DNA from: Leishmania martiniquensis
Lineage: Eukaryota > Euglenozoa > Kinetoplastea > Trypanosomatida > Trypanosomatidae
DNA: 64,000 nt
NCBI RefSeq assembly: GCF_017916325.1
Contig: NC_090162.1
Location: forward strand, 859,501 to 923,500
Direction of reading: 5' to 3'
Positions 9,567 to 19,636 of this stretch are shown one piece after another (position 1 is the first letter of the stretch; the number at the start of each line of letters is the position of its first letter). A program made the translations under genes and the position numbers. The notes under the pieces were generated by a model. It did no database searches. It was given only the letters and a program-made list of their open reading frames with translations, and was not told the DNA's origin.

Positions 9567-12359
9567 CTACTTACGACGCTTCAGCTTCTGCTTCTCGCGC
9601 CGCATGCGGCCTATCAGCTGCCGGTCAAGGTACTTGTACCGCTTCTTCCCCGGACCCTTGACGGCTTGTGAGCGCATAAGCTTGCGCACGCTGAGGTTCT
9701 CTGCCTTCTCGCGCGCGCGAGGGTCGGCCTTGCCCTTGTCGATCAAACCGCGCAGCATGCGCTGCGCCTTCCGGCGCTTGCGGCCCATCGCCTCCATAAC
9801 CTTGCGGCTTGGCCGCGCATTCAGCTCCCGGAAGCGGCGGCGCTGCTCCTCAATCTCTTCCGCAGTGACTGGCAGAACGACACGGCAGTTGCGCTGCTCA
9901 TCCTTTACGAACCAGTCTGGCAAGTCATCGTCGTCGTTGAAGACGTAGCGGTTGACAGAGGCGTCGAGGATGTCGCGGCGCGCCTTGGGGTCCAGCATCT
10001 TTTGCGCAATGGCCAGTGTGCGCGCACGGATGTCGGGGTCCGTCATGGCCATCGGGATCTCTTCGAAATCGGTGTCCTCCTTGCCATTGGCAGTCTTACT
10101 GCCGTTTGAGTTGTTTTTATTGCGCCGGTTCTGCTTACGCACCTCTTTGTTGTCGTGCAAGGTTTGCTTCCGCTGCTGCCGCACAAGCTCCTGGGTGGTG
10201 GCCTTGCCGATGTCAGGAACCAGCTTGCGCTTGCGGCGCGAGTCCTCGCGGCCGCGGTTGATCTCGTAGGCATCGAGATCGCGATCACTCAGCTCCTCCG
10301 ACAACTCACTAGCAGAGGTGTCACTGTTGTCGTCGTCATCCTGGTCGTCCTCGAAACGGGTGCGCACGTGCTTGCGCCCGTCCAGATCCGCCATCTCCGC
10401 CGGAGCGCTCATGGTGATGCGCTCCTCCTCCAAGGCGCGCTGTCGCTTCTTGATCTTGGCGCGATCGTGAGCCTTCGGCTTTGGAAAGGTATCGTTTAAG
10501 ACTTTTTCGATGTTCAGTTGATGGCGCTGCCATTTACTGCTCCTGCCCGCCTCCTCGAGCTGCGCCGCGTCCTTCTCCGCCCTCAAGCGCTTCTTCGTGG
10601 ACGCCGGTGTCTCCTCCTCGGCCTCGGCGTCGCTGCCATCCTCGTCGCCTTCCAGCCCCGCCTCGTACAAGGTCACGCGCGTCGAGCGCTGCGCAGGTAC
10701 GTAGTTGCCGTAGTTGTCGACATCCATGAAGTATTCCTCCCCCGCAGCGAGCTGCTTCGAGCGCGGCATGCCATCGTTGTCACCCTCGACTCCCGACTCG
10801 TCGCCGTCCTTCTTGTCCCCCAAGTCCCAGTCGTCCTGGGCAGCGAGGTTGACCGACATGACGGGGTTTAGCGGGTCGTTGCCGCGGTCCTCCGGCTCCG
10901 CCAAGGCCGTGTCCATGATATCGGCTAGCTCCCTCTCCGGAATAAGCCCAAGCTGCTCCACGGTGAAATGGTCGAGCGCATCCCCCTCACCATCCTCGCC
11001 CTCTGCCGCGGCGGCGCCGTCGTCATCGTCGAAGGCGTCAGTGTTCGTGCCTCTGTAGTCGAACCCATCCGCCTCCGTCATGTGCTCCGCGCTCATGTTG
11101 GGGTCGTAGTTGATGAGGCCTTTGATCTGCTTCAACTTGCGGTCTACCACCTTTTTTTGCTTCTTCTTCAGCTCCTTCGCCTTTTTCTTGCGCATCTCGA
11201 GCAGCTCACGGGCGATCTGCGTGACACCCTCAGGGCTATCGAAGTCGAAGTGGAAGTCGCGCCTCCCGCTGTCGTCGTCTTCATCTGCAGCCTCGCCGTC
11301 GTCGCCGCTGCCAGCGCTGCCGGCCATGCTATCCACGTCGTCGCCCTCTTCCACGCCCGCTGCGTCGGCCTGGATGCGGCTCGCCTGCTCGCGCAGCAGC
11401 TGTTCACGCCACCGCAGCATGCGCCGAAGGTCAGCCTCACCTACCTGCTGAAGATCCCCGCACAGGTACACGAGCTCTTTCTTGGAGCTCTTCGACTTGA
11501 GGTACGCCTTATCTGCATCGTCGCTGAAGCGCAGCTCGTGGTGCGTCTTCAGGAAGCCCTTCGGGTCATCGGCGCGGAGGAAGTCGGAAAAGGATGCGAC
11601 GTGGTGCGGTACAGTGGCGAACTCATCGTACCCCATCGGCACGTTCAATTTCGGCGTGACGAGCACGCCAGAGGCGGAGACGACCTTCTCTTGGCCGATA
11701 TCAGCAAAAACCTTTTGCGGGTTGAAGAAGGCGGGGTCGATGCTCTTGGGAGCCTTGAATCCAGCACACACCACGAAGATTTCGGCGGACTCCATTCGAG
11801 ACGCCTGCGGCTTCGTCGCCTCGACCTTCTCGAAGAGCTGCTTGAATACCCACAGGAGGTTGTGGAAGTCGGGCGAGCGGAATACCTTTGTCACAAACCA
11901 CCCATTAGCCTTCAGCATCGAGCACGCCATTTTCGCCGACGCCAGCACCAGTGCGTTCTGGTCGAAAAGATCCCGTGACCAGACGCCACCGACGTTCGGT
12001 GCGCCATCGTGTATGACACAGTCGACCGGCTCTTTCTTCAAGTACGTGACAATCATCTTGCGCGTCTTGTCATCCGTGATGTCACCCACAAACGTTTTCA
12101 CGCCTCGGATCGGCGCAATCGGAACGAGATCGACACCGACGATCTTCGAGCCGATCGCCATGTGCTGTGCGGCCACCTGGCACCAACCACCCGGCGCGGC
12201 GCAGAGGTCGACGAGGACGCGCGACTTGGCGAGGAAATCATACTTGCGGTTCAGCTGGATGAGTTTGTAAGCAGAGCGGGCGCGGTACCCCTGGTCCTTG
12301 GCCAGCCGGTAATACGCGTCCAACCGGGTCTTGGCCTTCTTCTTGGACTTGACGCCCAT
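9567..12359 (-). CDS. SPB1: FtsJ-family rRNA 2'-O-methyltransferase, Spb1 type
   Basis: 930 residues. The N-terminal FtsJ/RrmJ domain (about residues 20-215) contains the SAM motif VDLCAAPGGW at 50-59 and a complete K-D-K-E catalytic tetrad: K32 in SAYKL, D118 in CVIHDGAPN, K158 in FVTKVF and E193 in SAEIFVV. The long C-terminal half has acidic low-complexity stretches and then a basic region (RRRFRELNARPSRKVMEAMG, KRRKAQRMLRGL, ending KLKRRK) typical of Spb1. This distinguishes it from the short Trm7/Mrm2 paralogues. In yeast, Spb1 methylates the large-subunit rRNA A-loop and is a pre-60S assembly factor in the nucleolus. The start is the ATG at 12359 (MGVKSKKKAKTRLD), the classical Spb1 N-terminus. 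Confidence 0.93.
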   Translation of the reverse strand: MGVKSKKKAKTRLDAYYRLAKDQGYRARSAYKLIQLNRKYDFLAKSRVLVDLCAAPGGWCQVAAQHMAIGSKIVGVDLVPIAPIRGVKTFVGDITDDKTRKMIVTYLKKEPVDCVIHDGAPNVGGVWSRDLFDQNALVLASAKMACSMLKANGWFVTKVFRSPDFHNLLWVFKQLFEKVEATKPQASRMESAEIFVVCAGFKAPKSIDPAFFNPQKVFADIGQEKVVSASGVLVTPKLNVPMGYDEFATVPHHVASFSDFLRADDPKGFLKTHHELRFSDDADKAYLKSKSSKKELVYLCGDLQQVGEADLRRMLRWREQLLREQASRIQADAAGVEEGDDVDSMAGSAGSGDDGEAADEDDDSGRRDFHFDFDSPEGVTQIARELLEMRKKKAKELKKKQKKVVDRKLKQIKGLINYDPNMSAEHMTEADGFDYRGTNTDAFDDDDGAAAAEGEDGEGDALDHFTVEQLGLIPERELADIMDTALAEPEDRGNDPLNPVMSVNLAAQDDWDLGDKKDGDESGVEGDNDGMPRSKQLAAGEEYFMDVDNYGNYVPAQRSTRVTLYEAGLEGDEDGSDAEAEEETPASTKKRLRAEKDAAQLEEAGRSSKWQRHQLNIEKVLNDTFPKPKAHDRAKIKKRQRALEEERITMSAPAEMADLDGRKHVRTRFEDDQDDDDNSDTSASELSEELSDRDLDAYEINRGREDSRRKRKLVPDIGKATTQELVRQQRKQTLHDNKEVRKQNRRNKNNSNGSKTANGKEDTDFEEIPMAMTDPDIRARTLAIAQKMLDPKARRDILDASVNRYVFNDDDDLPDWFVKDEQRNCRVVLPVTAEEIEEQRRRFRELNARPSRKVMEAMGRKRRKAQRMLRGLIDKGKADPRAREKAENLSVRKLMRSQAVKGPGKKRYKYLDRQLIGRMRREKQKLKRRK

Positions 12360-13392
12360 GGTGTCTGCTTGGAGAAGGGGGGAGAGAGCTCTTAGGGATG
12401 CGGGGTCTCGCTGCCTGTACTGTCTGACGCCCTCTTTCTGTTTTTTCTCTTATGTATCAACGCGATACGTGCGCGTCATTCATGTACAGTGATGTGTGTG
12501 TGTGTGTGTGTGTACGATAGGTCGAGGGCCGCAAGACACGCAATGTGGCAGAGAAAAAACAAAAAAAGAAACACACTCGACGCGAGTCGTTGGTTCGTCA
12601 GAGACAGAGAGAAGTTGCGGGGGAGTGGTGGGGGAGGGGCAGTAAACAGGCTCGTGATGGAGACACATGGGCCCCCCCGTGCGCAGCACCACTGCCACGC
12701 AGCGGACGGCCGCAGCAGGCGGGGCTTAGAGAAGGCGAGAGCACTGGTGTGTCGCATCGGCATCAGAGGTAACGCTCTTGTACGCGCGCGTGTATAACTC
12801 CTGAGGAAAAAGCGGAGCGGCGCTTCGACTCGTAGAGCCCCATAACTGTTGCCGAAGAGGAGGGATGACCCAATGCCAAGAGGCATCGAGAAAGATGCAC
12901 AGGAGTGGCAAGAGACTGCACGCACACATGTTCATGTGGCTGCGCAAGCTGCAAAAATGTCGTTGCTGCCTCACCTAAACGGGTATCGACGTAACACGCT
13001 GCTTGAGCCAATAAGGAGACGGCGGAAGGTGCAGGGCGACGACTAAAGAAGCTCAGAGGAGGCGGGATGGAGAAGGGGCCACAGGAGAAGCTTGCCGTGC
13101 ACGGCGAAGATGCAGACGCCCCACATGCTGGCAGACACCGAGCACATCTCAGCGAAGCGGTAGGCGCGAGAAAAGCTCAGGTGAATGCTGCGGGGGGCGC
13201 AAGAGAGGCGATCGCGCGCCCCTGCGGCACAGCCACCGTCTCCCTCCCTCTACCCCTCCCCTCTCCTCATCACTGTCCCTCCAAACGCACGGACGGACAC
13301 TCACATCGACCGCAGCGCCGCGGTATATTCCACAAGTCGGCATGTAGCGAGAGCCTTCGCATGCGTGAGCGCACCCCTGCCGATCGTTTACT
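12360..13392. other. Intergenic spacer (TBC protein 3' UTR / SPB1 5' UTR)
   Basis: Contains a (TG)n run at about 12494-12512 and nothing gene-like on either strand. Confidence 0.6.
12368..12369 (-). promoter_or_regulatory. Predicted spliced-leader acceptor AG for SPB1
   Basis: The minus strand reads CTCTCTCCCCCCTTCTCCAAG and then CAGACACC before the ATG. Either AG (12368-12369 or 12365-12366) leaves a 5' UTR of fewer than 10 nt. Confidence 0.5.
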
Positions 13393-16300
13393 TCAACTGC
13401 ACATTGAATGCTGCCGCCAGATGCAGTAGGCGTCAGCGATGAGGATGTCCAGCCACTGCAGCGCCACCTCTGGCGGAGACTCCTCTGGTGCCCGCTTCTG
13501 CGCGCTTGCGCCGTCCTCTTCATGATTGGCTTCTCCGTCCGCCGACTGCCGTTGCCGCTTCTGCTTTTCCGACGCGCACTGGGGAAACAGCGCCTCGAAC
13601 GGATACTTCATCGCCGCCATCACGACGTCAATGGGTGGCCGGGCTTGGGAAGACGTCCCCGCACGCGCTGCGGCGTCTGCTGCTGAGGTCGGTGCACCGC
13701 TTCCCTCGTGATTGGGGATGCGCGACCCGAAGACAGGAAACACCGTGGCGAGCGTAGCGGTCCTCCAACCTCCGCCTGGCGCCGCTGACGCAGCTGGGGT
13801 GGGGGTAGGAGAGGAGGAACCGAGCAAGCTGCTGCGCAGATTGCGCAGCAGCGCACAGCACACACACACGTGGAAATACATAATCTCCTCGTCGCTCGCC
13901 GAGGTTCCCTGCGCTACCGCGGCGGCAGAAAGCGAGGGGGTCGGCGTATGCGCGCCGCTGACCCTCGCCCGCGCCGTTGGAGCACGATCGCCACCGATGC
14001 CAATCGCCAGGTAGCAGTCCCATAGACGCAACAGCATCGGCAGCGGGAGCTCACGTGCCAGGAGGCAATGCAGCCATTGGAAGCAGCCGTCCATCACCGT
14101 CAAGCCATACCCCTCCAGAAAGGAGATGAGAGAGGGGTCGACAGCGCGCACGAGGGCCTCGAGGCGGCGTACATTGCGCAAGATGCCAGGCTGGCCTGGC
14201 ATGAAGTTGTCCTGCAGCAGCGACAGCACACGGCCGGCGCACCAGTATGTGTCGCCCTCGACCTGCGTCAGGTAGCTCTCCGGTAGCTCCGCTAGCACCG
14301 CGTCCAGGGCGGCGGGTGTGTCGAACCACACAGCGATGTCAGACTCGGAGAGGTAGGGGGAGAGTGCAGCAGCAGGGGTGGTCTGCGTGGCGGGCGCGCG
14401 GAGCGTCGTCATTGCAATGGGTGACGCCGCCACCGGTGGTGTCGACGCAGCTGCGGAGATTCGAGATGCCCGCTGCGCTTTGGCAGTGAGTGACGCCACC
14501 AGCAGACCCATCACCCCTCGTGTGCTCTTCTCGAAGGGCATGCAGCTCGCCTCCGCCCCGCCCGTCGAAGGGGCTTTGCCATCGCTGTCGTCACCCTCAC
14601 AGTCGTCGGTGCCACTGCCAAACCGCGCGGCGGCGGCGACACCCTTTGCTCCCCGTGTTTCCTCACATGTACCCGTCTGGCAGGGCGGCGTGTTCGCGGT
14701 CGCCTGCCCCGACTCCCGTGCGAACTGCCGCAGCGCGTCGGCGAGGAAGACTTGATAGAAGACGGCCACCACGTCATCCATGCCCTGCACGTAGCCGACG
14801 GCAGGGTGCCGCTGGGCCCAGAGAAATAAGCAGCGCGCCATGCCTGCGACGGATCGACCGGCGTGGAAGATGGACGACTGATGACGCGGCAGGTCCAGCA
14901 GCATCTGTTGAAGAATAGCATGCTCGTGTGGCGAGAGCGATGTCACCGCGGGCGTGCTCGGTGCGCCGCTGCTGAGTGCCAGACGATGGGCGTTGCCCTG
15001 CGGTAGTCTGGCATTGGCCACTCTACACCGCAAAGGCGTGTCGCGCAGGCCAGCGGCGCCGGCGCCGCCACTTCCCCCATCTCCATGTGAGCGCGAGAGA
15101 GGCGACGGCGGTGACATGATCGACGGTGACTCCTTCAGCGACAGCATCATCAGAGCGCCACAATACTGCCGCGTGTAGGCCTCGTACTGGCGGCGCTTGC
15201 GCTGCAGCTCCGCCTTCTGCCGCGTGACGGCGGCAGGCGCATAGTCGCTGAGCAACCGCCACACCACCGCTCGCAGCAGTGCTGGTCGGCATCCACCCCA
15301 TGCGACAGACCGAAGCGAGTTCGGCTCGTCGCAGGAGGCACCAATCTTTATGGTCACACCAAAACCGCTGTCGATGAAGGCGCCGTTGAGAGCGGCGGCT
15401 ACCGCAGCCTCTGCTGCCTGCGCGCTCTCGAACGCTGCCTTGTGGACGGTGGTGATCGGTGTGCCGCCTATACTGGAAGCTGCTGTGGTGTTAGCAGTGC
15501 TGGGCGGGGTGAGAGGGGTAAGGCTAGTCTCGCTGTCGCCGGCCCCACCGCCGCCGTTGTGAGCGGCACTAACGGGTTGTGCTAATGCCCGCCGGTGCTG
15601 CGTCTCGTACGCTCCAGTCACCTCCTCGGGAGTGTGAAGGGCCGCTATGCAGAGGCCCAGCCCGTTGGGGTTGCGCCCATGGAAGTCCGCGGCCGTCGTG
15701 GTGCCATTCTGGCCAATGAGACCGCTCGCACCTCGGCCGCCCAGGTCCGCGTCACCGCGACTGCTGCTGCCCACACCCCATGGCGAGTCGACAGCGGGCG
15801 CCGCGATGGCCACCGATGACGTTGAGCCGCTGGCGTTACGGCTCATGCTAAAGCACGGTGGCGTGAATGCTTGACTTGCCGGCTCAGCCGCCAGCTCCTC
15901 CGTGTAAGCCTGCTGCAGCAGGCTCTGCGGCGGCACTACACGTAGCAGCGGCAGTGCCTGTAGAAGAGAGGACAATCTGGACTCCTGCGCGGCGGCGTAC
16001 CGTCGCTCCGTCTCCATCGCCAACACGGAGGCACGCTCGCGCCGCGCCTGACTCCGTGTGCGGCTATGCTTTGCAGCCTGACTGCTGAGTGAGGCACGCG
16101 GCACCGAAGTGATTTGCCGATGCCCCTCCCGCACTTCCTCCGCAGCTGCGACTGGCCGGCCTTCCGGGTGCCCGACACTAGGTCGCACACCGCTGGCAAC
16201 CTCACGAACCACCTCGACGCGCACCTCCCCATCCTCGCTGTAGCACAGCCGGCGGCGCAGCAGCGCGCCGGCAGAGCGGTACGCTGTCCCCGGCGGAACG

Positions 16301-16560
16301 CGGCGCACTCGGCCCGGTCCGCGCAGACGTCGCACGCAGAGTGGAATAAAGCCCACAGCTCCGTTTTCGTCAGCGATGGTTGCCAGCGTAGAAATGGCCT
16401 TGTGGCTCGGCTGGAGCGCTGCAGACAGCGTTTCGGTGTGCGCAGGTGCGTCGGAACGATTTGGTAGTGGAAAGGCTGTCGATGACAAAGAGAGTGAAGG
16501 CGATGTCAATGCCTCGCTAAGCACCGAAGACGCATCTTCCGATGATCCTACCGCAGTCAT
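13393..16560 (-). CDS. TBC-domain Rab GTPase-activating protein, TBC1D22/Gyp1 type
   Basis: A 1,055-residue ORF. The TBC domain occupies roughly residues 415-900. It opens with LRSVAWGGCRPALLRAVVWRLLSDY, has the arginine-finger motif LLDLPRH near 555 and the glutamine-finger motif GYVQGMDD near 590. It then resumes after a ~150-residue Ala/Thr-rich insertion with YWCAGRVLSLLQDNFMPGQPGI (~780) and ELPLPMLLRLWDCYLA (~840). The GYVQGM(N/D)D form and the QDNFMPGQPGI block are characteristic of TBC1D22/Gyp1, which in other eukaryotes accelerates GTP hydrolysis on Golgi Rabs. The first 400 residues are low complexity. The ATG at 16560 has no clear AG between the nearest pyrimidine tract and the start; a shorter start at 16017 (METERRYAAAQ, 874 residues) is possible. 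The domain call is firm; the exact Rab target is unknown. Confidence 0.85.
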   Translation of the reverse strand: MTAVGSSEDASSVLSEALTSPSLSLSSTAFPLPNRSDAPAHTETLSAALQPSHKAISTLATIADENGAVGFIPLCVRRLRGPGRVRRVPPGTAYRSAGALLRRRLCYSEDGEVRVEVVREVASGVRPSVGHPEGRPVAAAEEVREGHRQITSVPRASLSSQAAKHSRTRSQARRERASVLAMETERRYAAAQESRLSSLLQALPLLRVVPPQSLLQQAYTEELAAEPASQAFTPPCFSMSRNASGSTSSVAIAAPAVDSPWGVGSSSRGDADLGGRGASGLIGQNGTTTAADFHGRNPNGLGLCIAALHTPEEVTGAYETQHRRALAQPVSAAHNGGGGAGDSETSLTPLTPPSTANTTAASSIGGTPITTVHKAAFESAQAAEAAVAAALNGAFIDSGFGVTIKIGASCDEPNSLRSVAWGGCRPALLRAVVWRLLSDYAPAAVTRQKAELQRKRRQYEAYTRQYCGALMMLSLKESPSIMSPPSPLSRSHGDGGSGGAGAAGLRDTPLRCRVANARLPQGNAHRLALSSGAPSTPAVTSLSPHEHAILQQMLLDLPRHQSSIFHAGRSVAGMARCLFLWAQRHPAVGYVQGMDDVVAVFYQVFLADALRQFARESGQATANTPPCQTGTCEETRGAKGVAAAARFGSGTDDCEGDDSDGKAPSTGGAEASCMPFEKSTRGVMGLLVASLTAKAQRASRISAAASTPPVAASPIAMTTLRAPATQTTPAAALSPYLSESDIAVWFDTPAALDAVLAELPESYLTQVEGDTYWCAGRVLSLLQDNFMPGQPGILRNVRRLEALVRAVDPSLISFLEGYGLTVMDGCFQWLHCLLARELPLPMLLRLWDCYLAIGIGGDRAPTARARVSGAHTPTPSLSAAAVAQGTSASDEEIMYFHVCVCCALLRNLRSSLLGSSSPTPTPAASAAPGGGWRTATLATVFPVFGSRIPNHEGSGAPTSAADAAARAGTSSQARPPIDVVMAAMKYPFEALFPQCASEKQKRQRQSADGEANHEEDGASAQKRAPEESPPEVALQWLDILIADAYCIWRQHSMCS

Positions 16561-19042
16561 TTCGAATGCACCAATGCGAGTGCATATAGAGAAGTGCGTG
16601 CGTCAGTCAGTGAGCCGATCCATCACAGATGGTGAAGAGCGAGAGAGGCGAACACCCTCGCCCGCAACGTGTCTGCGCAGATGCGCACACACGCTGTTTT
16701 TCTTTTCTTGGTGCGTGTGTGTCCCTGCTGCGGAGGCGAGCCGAAGAGCACGAAAAAAAAAATAGCAGCACCTTTTTCTGCTTCAGAGAACGTGAAGGGC
16801 GAAAAGTCTGAACAAAAGAAGAGGACGCTGCGAACCACTTTCGTCCCTCTATCCAGCCGTGTCCATCCAGCACACACACACACACACGAGCACGTCGACC
16901 AACTATGCACACACAGTTGCAGCCCGCCCGCTTCTGCTATACCGCGGCTGAGTTCTCGTCGCCGAAAGGGGGAGGAAGGGAGGGGAGATCGAGAGCACAG
17001 AAAAGAGGTAAGGGGTGCGAAAAAAGGGAGGGCAGCAGCGCTACTGCGCACGATACCCAAAGAGACACTGCCGTGGGCGAAGTGTCAAAGAGAGATGCAC
17101 ATCGATGATGGTACGCCCGCTCACGTCGTGTGTGTGTGTGTGTATACGCGCGGGTGGGGAGGGAGAGGGAGGGGAGGAGCTGAGAGTGAAGGACGCCGGC
17201 GTAAGGGGATGAGGGGGGAGGGGGGGCATCGGAAGGGAGAGGATACAGACGAAAAGAGCGTCCGCTGGCGCGCCTGTGTGCGCGCGGTCTCTCAGCCGCA
17301 TCGGGCGCATGCCAACATATGCTCAGAACGGTGTCGTGTCAGGAAAAGTGATCTGTCGGCTTGGCACATCATTACACAGGCAAGCTCACACAGGCACAAA
17401 GGCGCAGAGCAGGTAACCATACCGGCGCCGTTCTCGCGTCGTCATAATGCCCGCCCAGCGTGGACGATCCGCTTCCTGTACGGAGCAGCCACATCATCCC
17501 CACCCCCGTGTGCCACCGCGTAGGTCGGCGCAGGCGGGCACGCGAGGGCGTCTGGATCTGCTCTCGCCTCCTCCTCCGCCTCCTCACATGCTCGGCTTAC
17601 TCTTCGGACTTTTCTTCTTCTTCCGTTACTTTTGATTCAGTTGGCCTTTTGAGTCCTGTCGACACACACACACACACCACACACACACATTCATCCAGGC
17701 ATATACACATACGCACTTCCTGTTTGGGGAGGGGGAGGGGGGGACAAGAATAGCGCCAACAAGAGACATCAGAGAAATATATAAGATGCAGAGAGTGTGT
17801 CCCATGCGCCGCCGTACACAGAAAACGAGGAGGAGAGCGACCGATAGGCATCCACACACACACACACAAGCGCGCGCTTGCGCACAGGCCCGACGTCGCG
17901 GAGAGAGCGGGGGAGGGGAAGGGGGGCTACCGCACGGAGTGGGTGCGTCATGAATGCCTCTCATTCGTTCCGTCGTGTGTCTACACCGCACCCCATCGCC
18001 TCTCTCTCTGTCTCTTATGGAGCGGCGACGATGGGCCTTCTCTCGGCTTCTCAGTGTGTCACATTTCGCTACGCACACGTCGGTGAGTGGTGAGCGCGTG
18101 CCGCCACAGCCCACCTGTGCCTGCTGCCCCACCCCCGCCGCCTCCACGACCACGATCAACACGACGACGAGGATCCTCGCTCTCGGGGACGAGCCGTCCC
18201 ACCGCTGTATCGGTGGCAGATTTTCAACGGGCTATTTGCCGGCCCCTCCCCACCCCCGCGCACACCTGATGCGCGACTCACACCAGACTCGGAGGAGCCG
18301 CATGCCTGGACCCGCGCGGGGCCACGCTCAGGCCCCGGCTCCATCGCAGCCGCGGCGATGGCGCCCGTCTTTCTTGGCAACTAGGAGACAGTCTACACGC
18401 GCGTCGCATGTGCTCACGAAAGAAGGTGGCCAGCACCAGGCCAGGACGCTCTCTCAGCGACTCTGTGCCCGGTACGCATACCACGCTCCGCCCACTGTCG
18501 CCTCGAGCCGCGGCACTTCACCATGTGGTGCGGAGACTCCCCACGCCGGAGTCGGGAGAACTCGGCGCCATGGCTCGGGGTGCTCGCATCACGCGGCCCA
18601 CCCACCACCACCACCGCCACCGCCCGGGCCGCACCAGCCCGCCTGGCCGAATGCGGGTGCTGCCGCATGCGTCCCACACATGCCCTGTGGGGTTGGCGAG
18701 GGCGGATACCAACGCGCCCAGCTCAGCCATCACCCGTGCCTCTTCTCGCCCTCGCGTGCTTTGTTCGGGTGTGATGCACCGCAGCGGCTGCGCCTGACAA
18801 CGCGTCCGCGCGCTATACGCACTCCGAAAGCCCATAGGCAAATATATAAATACTCCGTCACTGATCTCGTGCGGCGACTGTAATCGCCGTGCCGGAGATC
18901 AGACAGCGTTCCCCCGCGCCATTTGTGTTGGTCGTACCCCTCCCCTCCCCCGAAAAAAAAAATAATACCAATTTGCACTAACACACGCAGGCGTGCACGC
19001 GCCGACCACTGCCCCCTACCCCCACCCCTGTCGCAGGCGTGT
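16561..19042. other. Long intergenic spacer (UNC119 3' UTR / TBC protein 5' region)
   Basis: 2.5 kb without a supportable gene. The part near 16600-17800 is rich in purine tracts and CA/TG repeats (near 16871-16886, 17128-17144, 17662-17690 and 17851-17868). From about 18080 to 18930 the composition becomes GC-rich and non-repetitive, unlike typical spacer (see separate entry). Confidence 0.55.
18080..18930. repeat. Possible degenerate SIDER-like retroposon remnant
   Basis: A GC-rich, non-coding block within a 3' UTR. It lacks the microsatellites that fill the rest of the spacer and contains only short overlapping ORFs on both strands. Leishmania 3' UTRs commonly hold ~0.5-kb SIDER elements of this texture. 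No terminal A-rich tail or target duplication was identified, so this is compositional inference only. It shows no clear similarity to the four-copy repeat elsewhere in the window. Confidence 0.25.
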
Positions 19043-19636
19043 CTATGGCTCCTCTCCGTCGTACGCGTAGAACGCCTTGTTGTGCATGATAAGCTGGTTG
19101 TCTACAAAGTAGAAGCTGTCGCTCGCCGTCTCGAATGGGCTGGCGATAATGGCCTCCTCCCACTCGGGGTTCAGGCGGGGCATATCGTAGATCGCCTCCC
19201 ACGTGTTCGTCGAGTGTGGAATACAGAAGCCGAACTCGAAGTCGAAGGACTTAATCAGCACATTACGAAAATAGTGTCGCTCAATCATGCGAAACTTCGG
19301 CACGGGCTGATCGCCGGTGACGCCGAAGACGAGTTTCGCGCCGACGGCGGCCTTGCGCAAGACGGAAGGGGCGAATCGGTATCGGATGGTGCGGGCAGCC
19401 GCGGCCTCCTCCTCTGATAGCTGCGCCGCGCGGGCCATCGTTTCGCTGACGCCCCCGCCCACAGCGCCGTGCGGGGCTTCACCGATCTCGAACAGCACCT
19501 TGTTCTGCTCGACGTCACGAATGATGAACTGATAAAACTCAATGCCGTAGGTGTTCGCCGAGAGTGGGCACAGGAACCGCTCTGTCGGGGCGGTGAAAGT
19601 CAGCACCTGCTCGGGAGTGACAGACGACGAGGTCAT
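19043..19636 (-). CDS. UNC119: UNC119 homologue (GMP-PDE delta-like lipid-binding chaperone)
   Basis: 197 residues starting MTSSSVTPEQVLTFTAPTER. The immunoglobulin-like PDE-delta fold is recognisable along its length: FYQFIIRDVEQNKVLFEIGE, then IRYRFAPSVLRKAAVGAKL, FRMIERHYFRNVLIKSFDFE, FGFCIPHSTNTWE and the C-terminal signature FYFVDNQLIMHNKAFYAYDG. UNC119 binds N-myristoylated cargo and delivers it to the cilium/flagellum, with release by Arl3-type GTPases. The start at 19636 agrees with the family N-terminus; a longer in-frame extension upstream reads as 5' UTR sequence and lies beyond a clear splice acceptor. A ~27-residue low-complexity insertion (HGAVGGGVSETMARAAQ) follows the EIGE strand. 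Confidence 0.93.
   Translation of the reverse strand: MTSSSVTPEQVLTFTAPTERFLCPLSANTYGIEFYQFIIRDVEQNKVLFEIGEAPHGAVGGGVSETMARAAQLSEEEAAAARTIRYRFAPSVLRKAAVGAKLVFGVTGDQPVPKFRMIERHYFRNVLIKSFDFEFGFCIPHSTNTWEAIYDMPRLNPEWEEAIIASPFETASDSFYFVDNQLIMHNKAFYAYDGEEP

Noticed and set aside
10968..11978. 336-codon plus-strand ORF within SPB1
   Set aside because: Antisense shadow of a well-conserved methyltransferase gene; its Val/Leu/Arg-rich composition follows from the complement.
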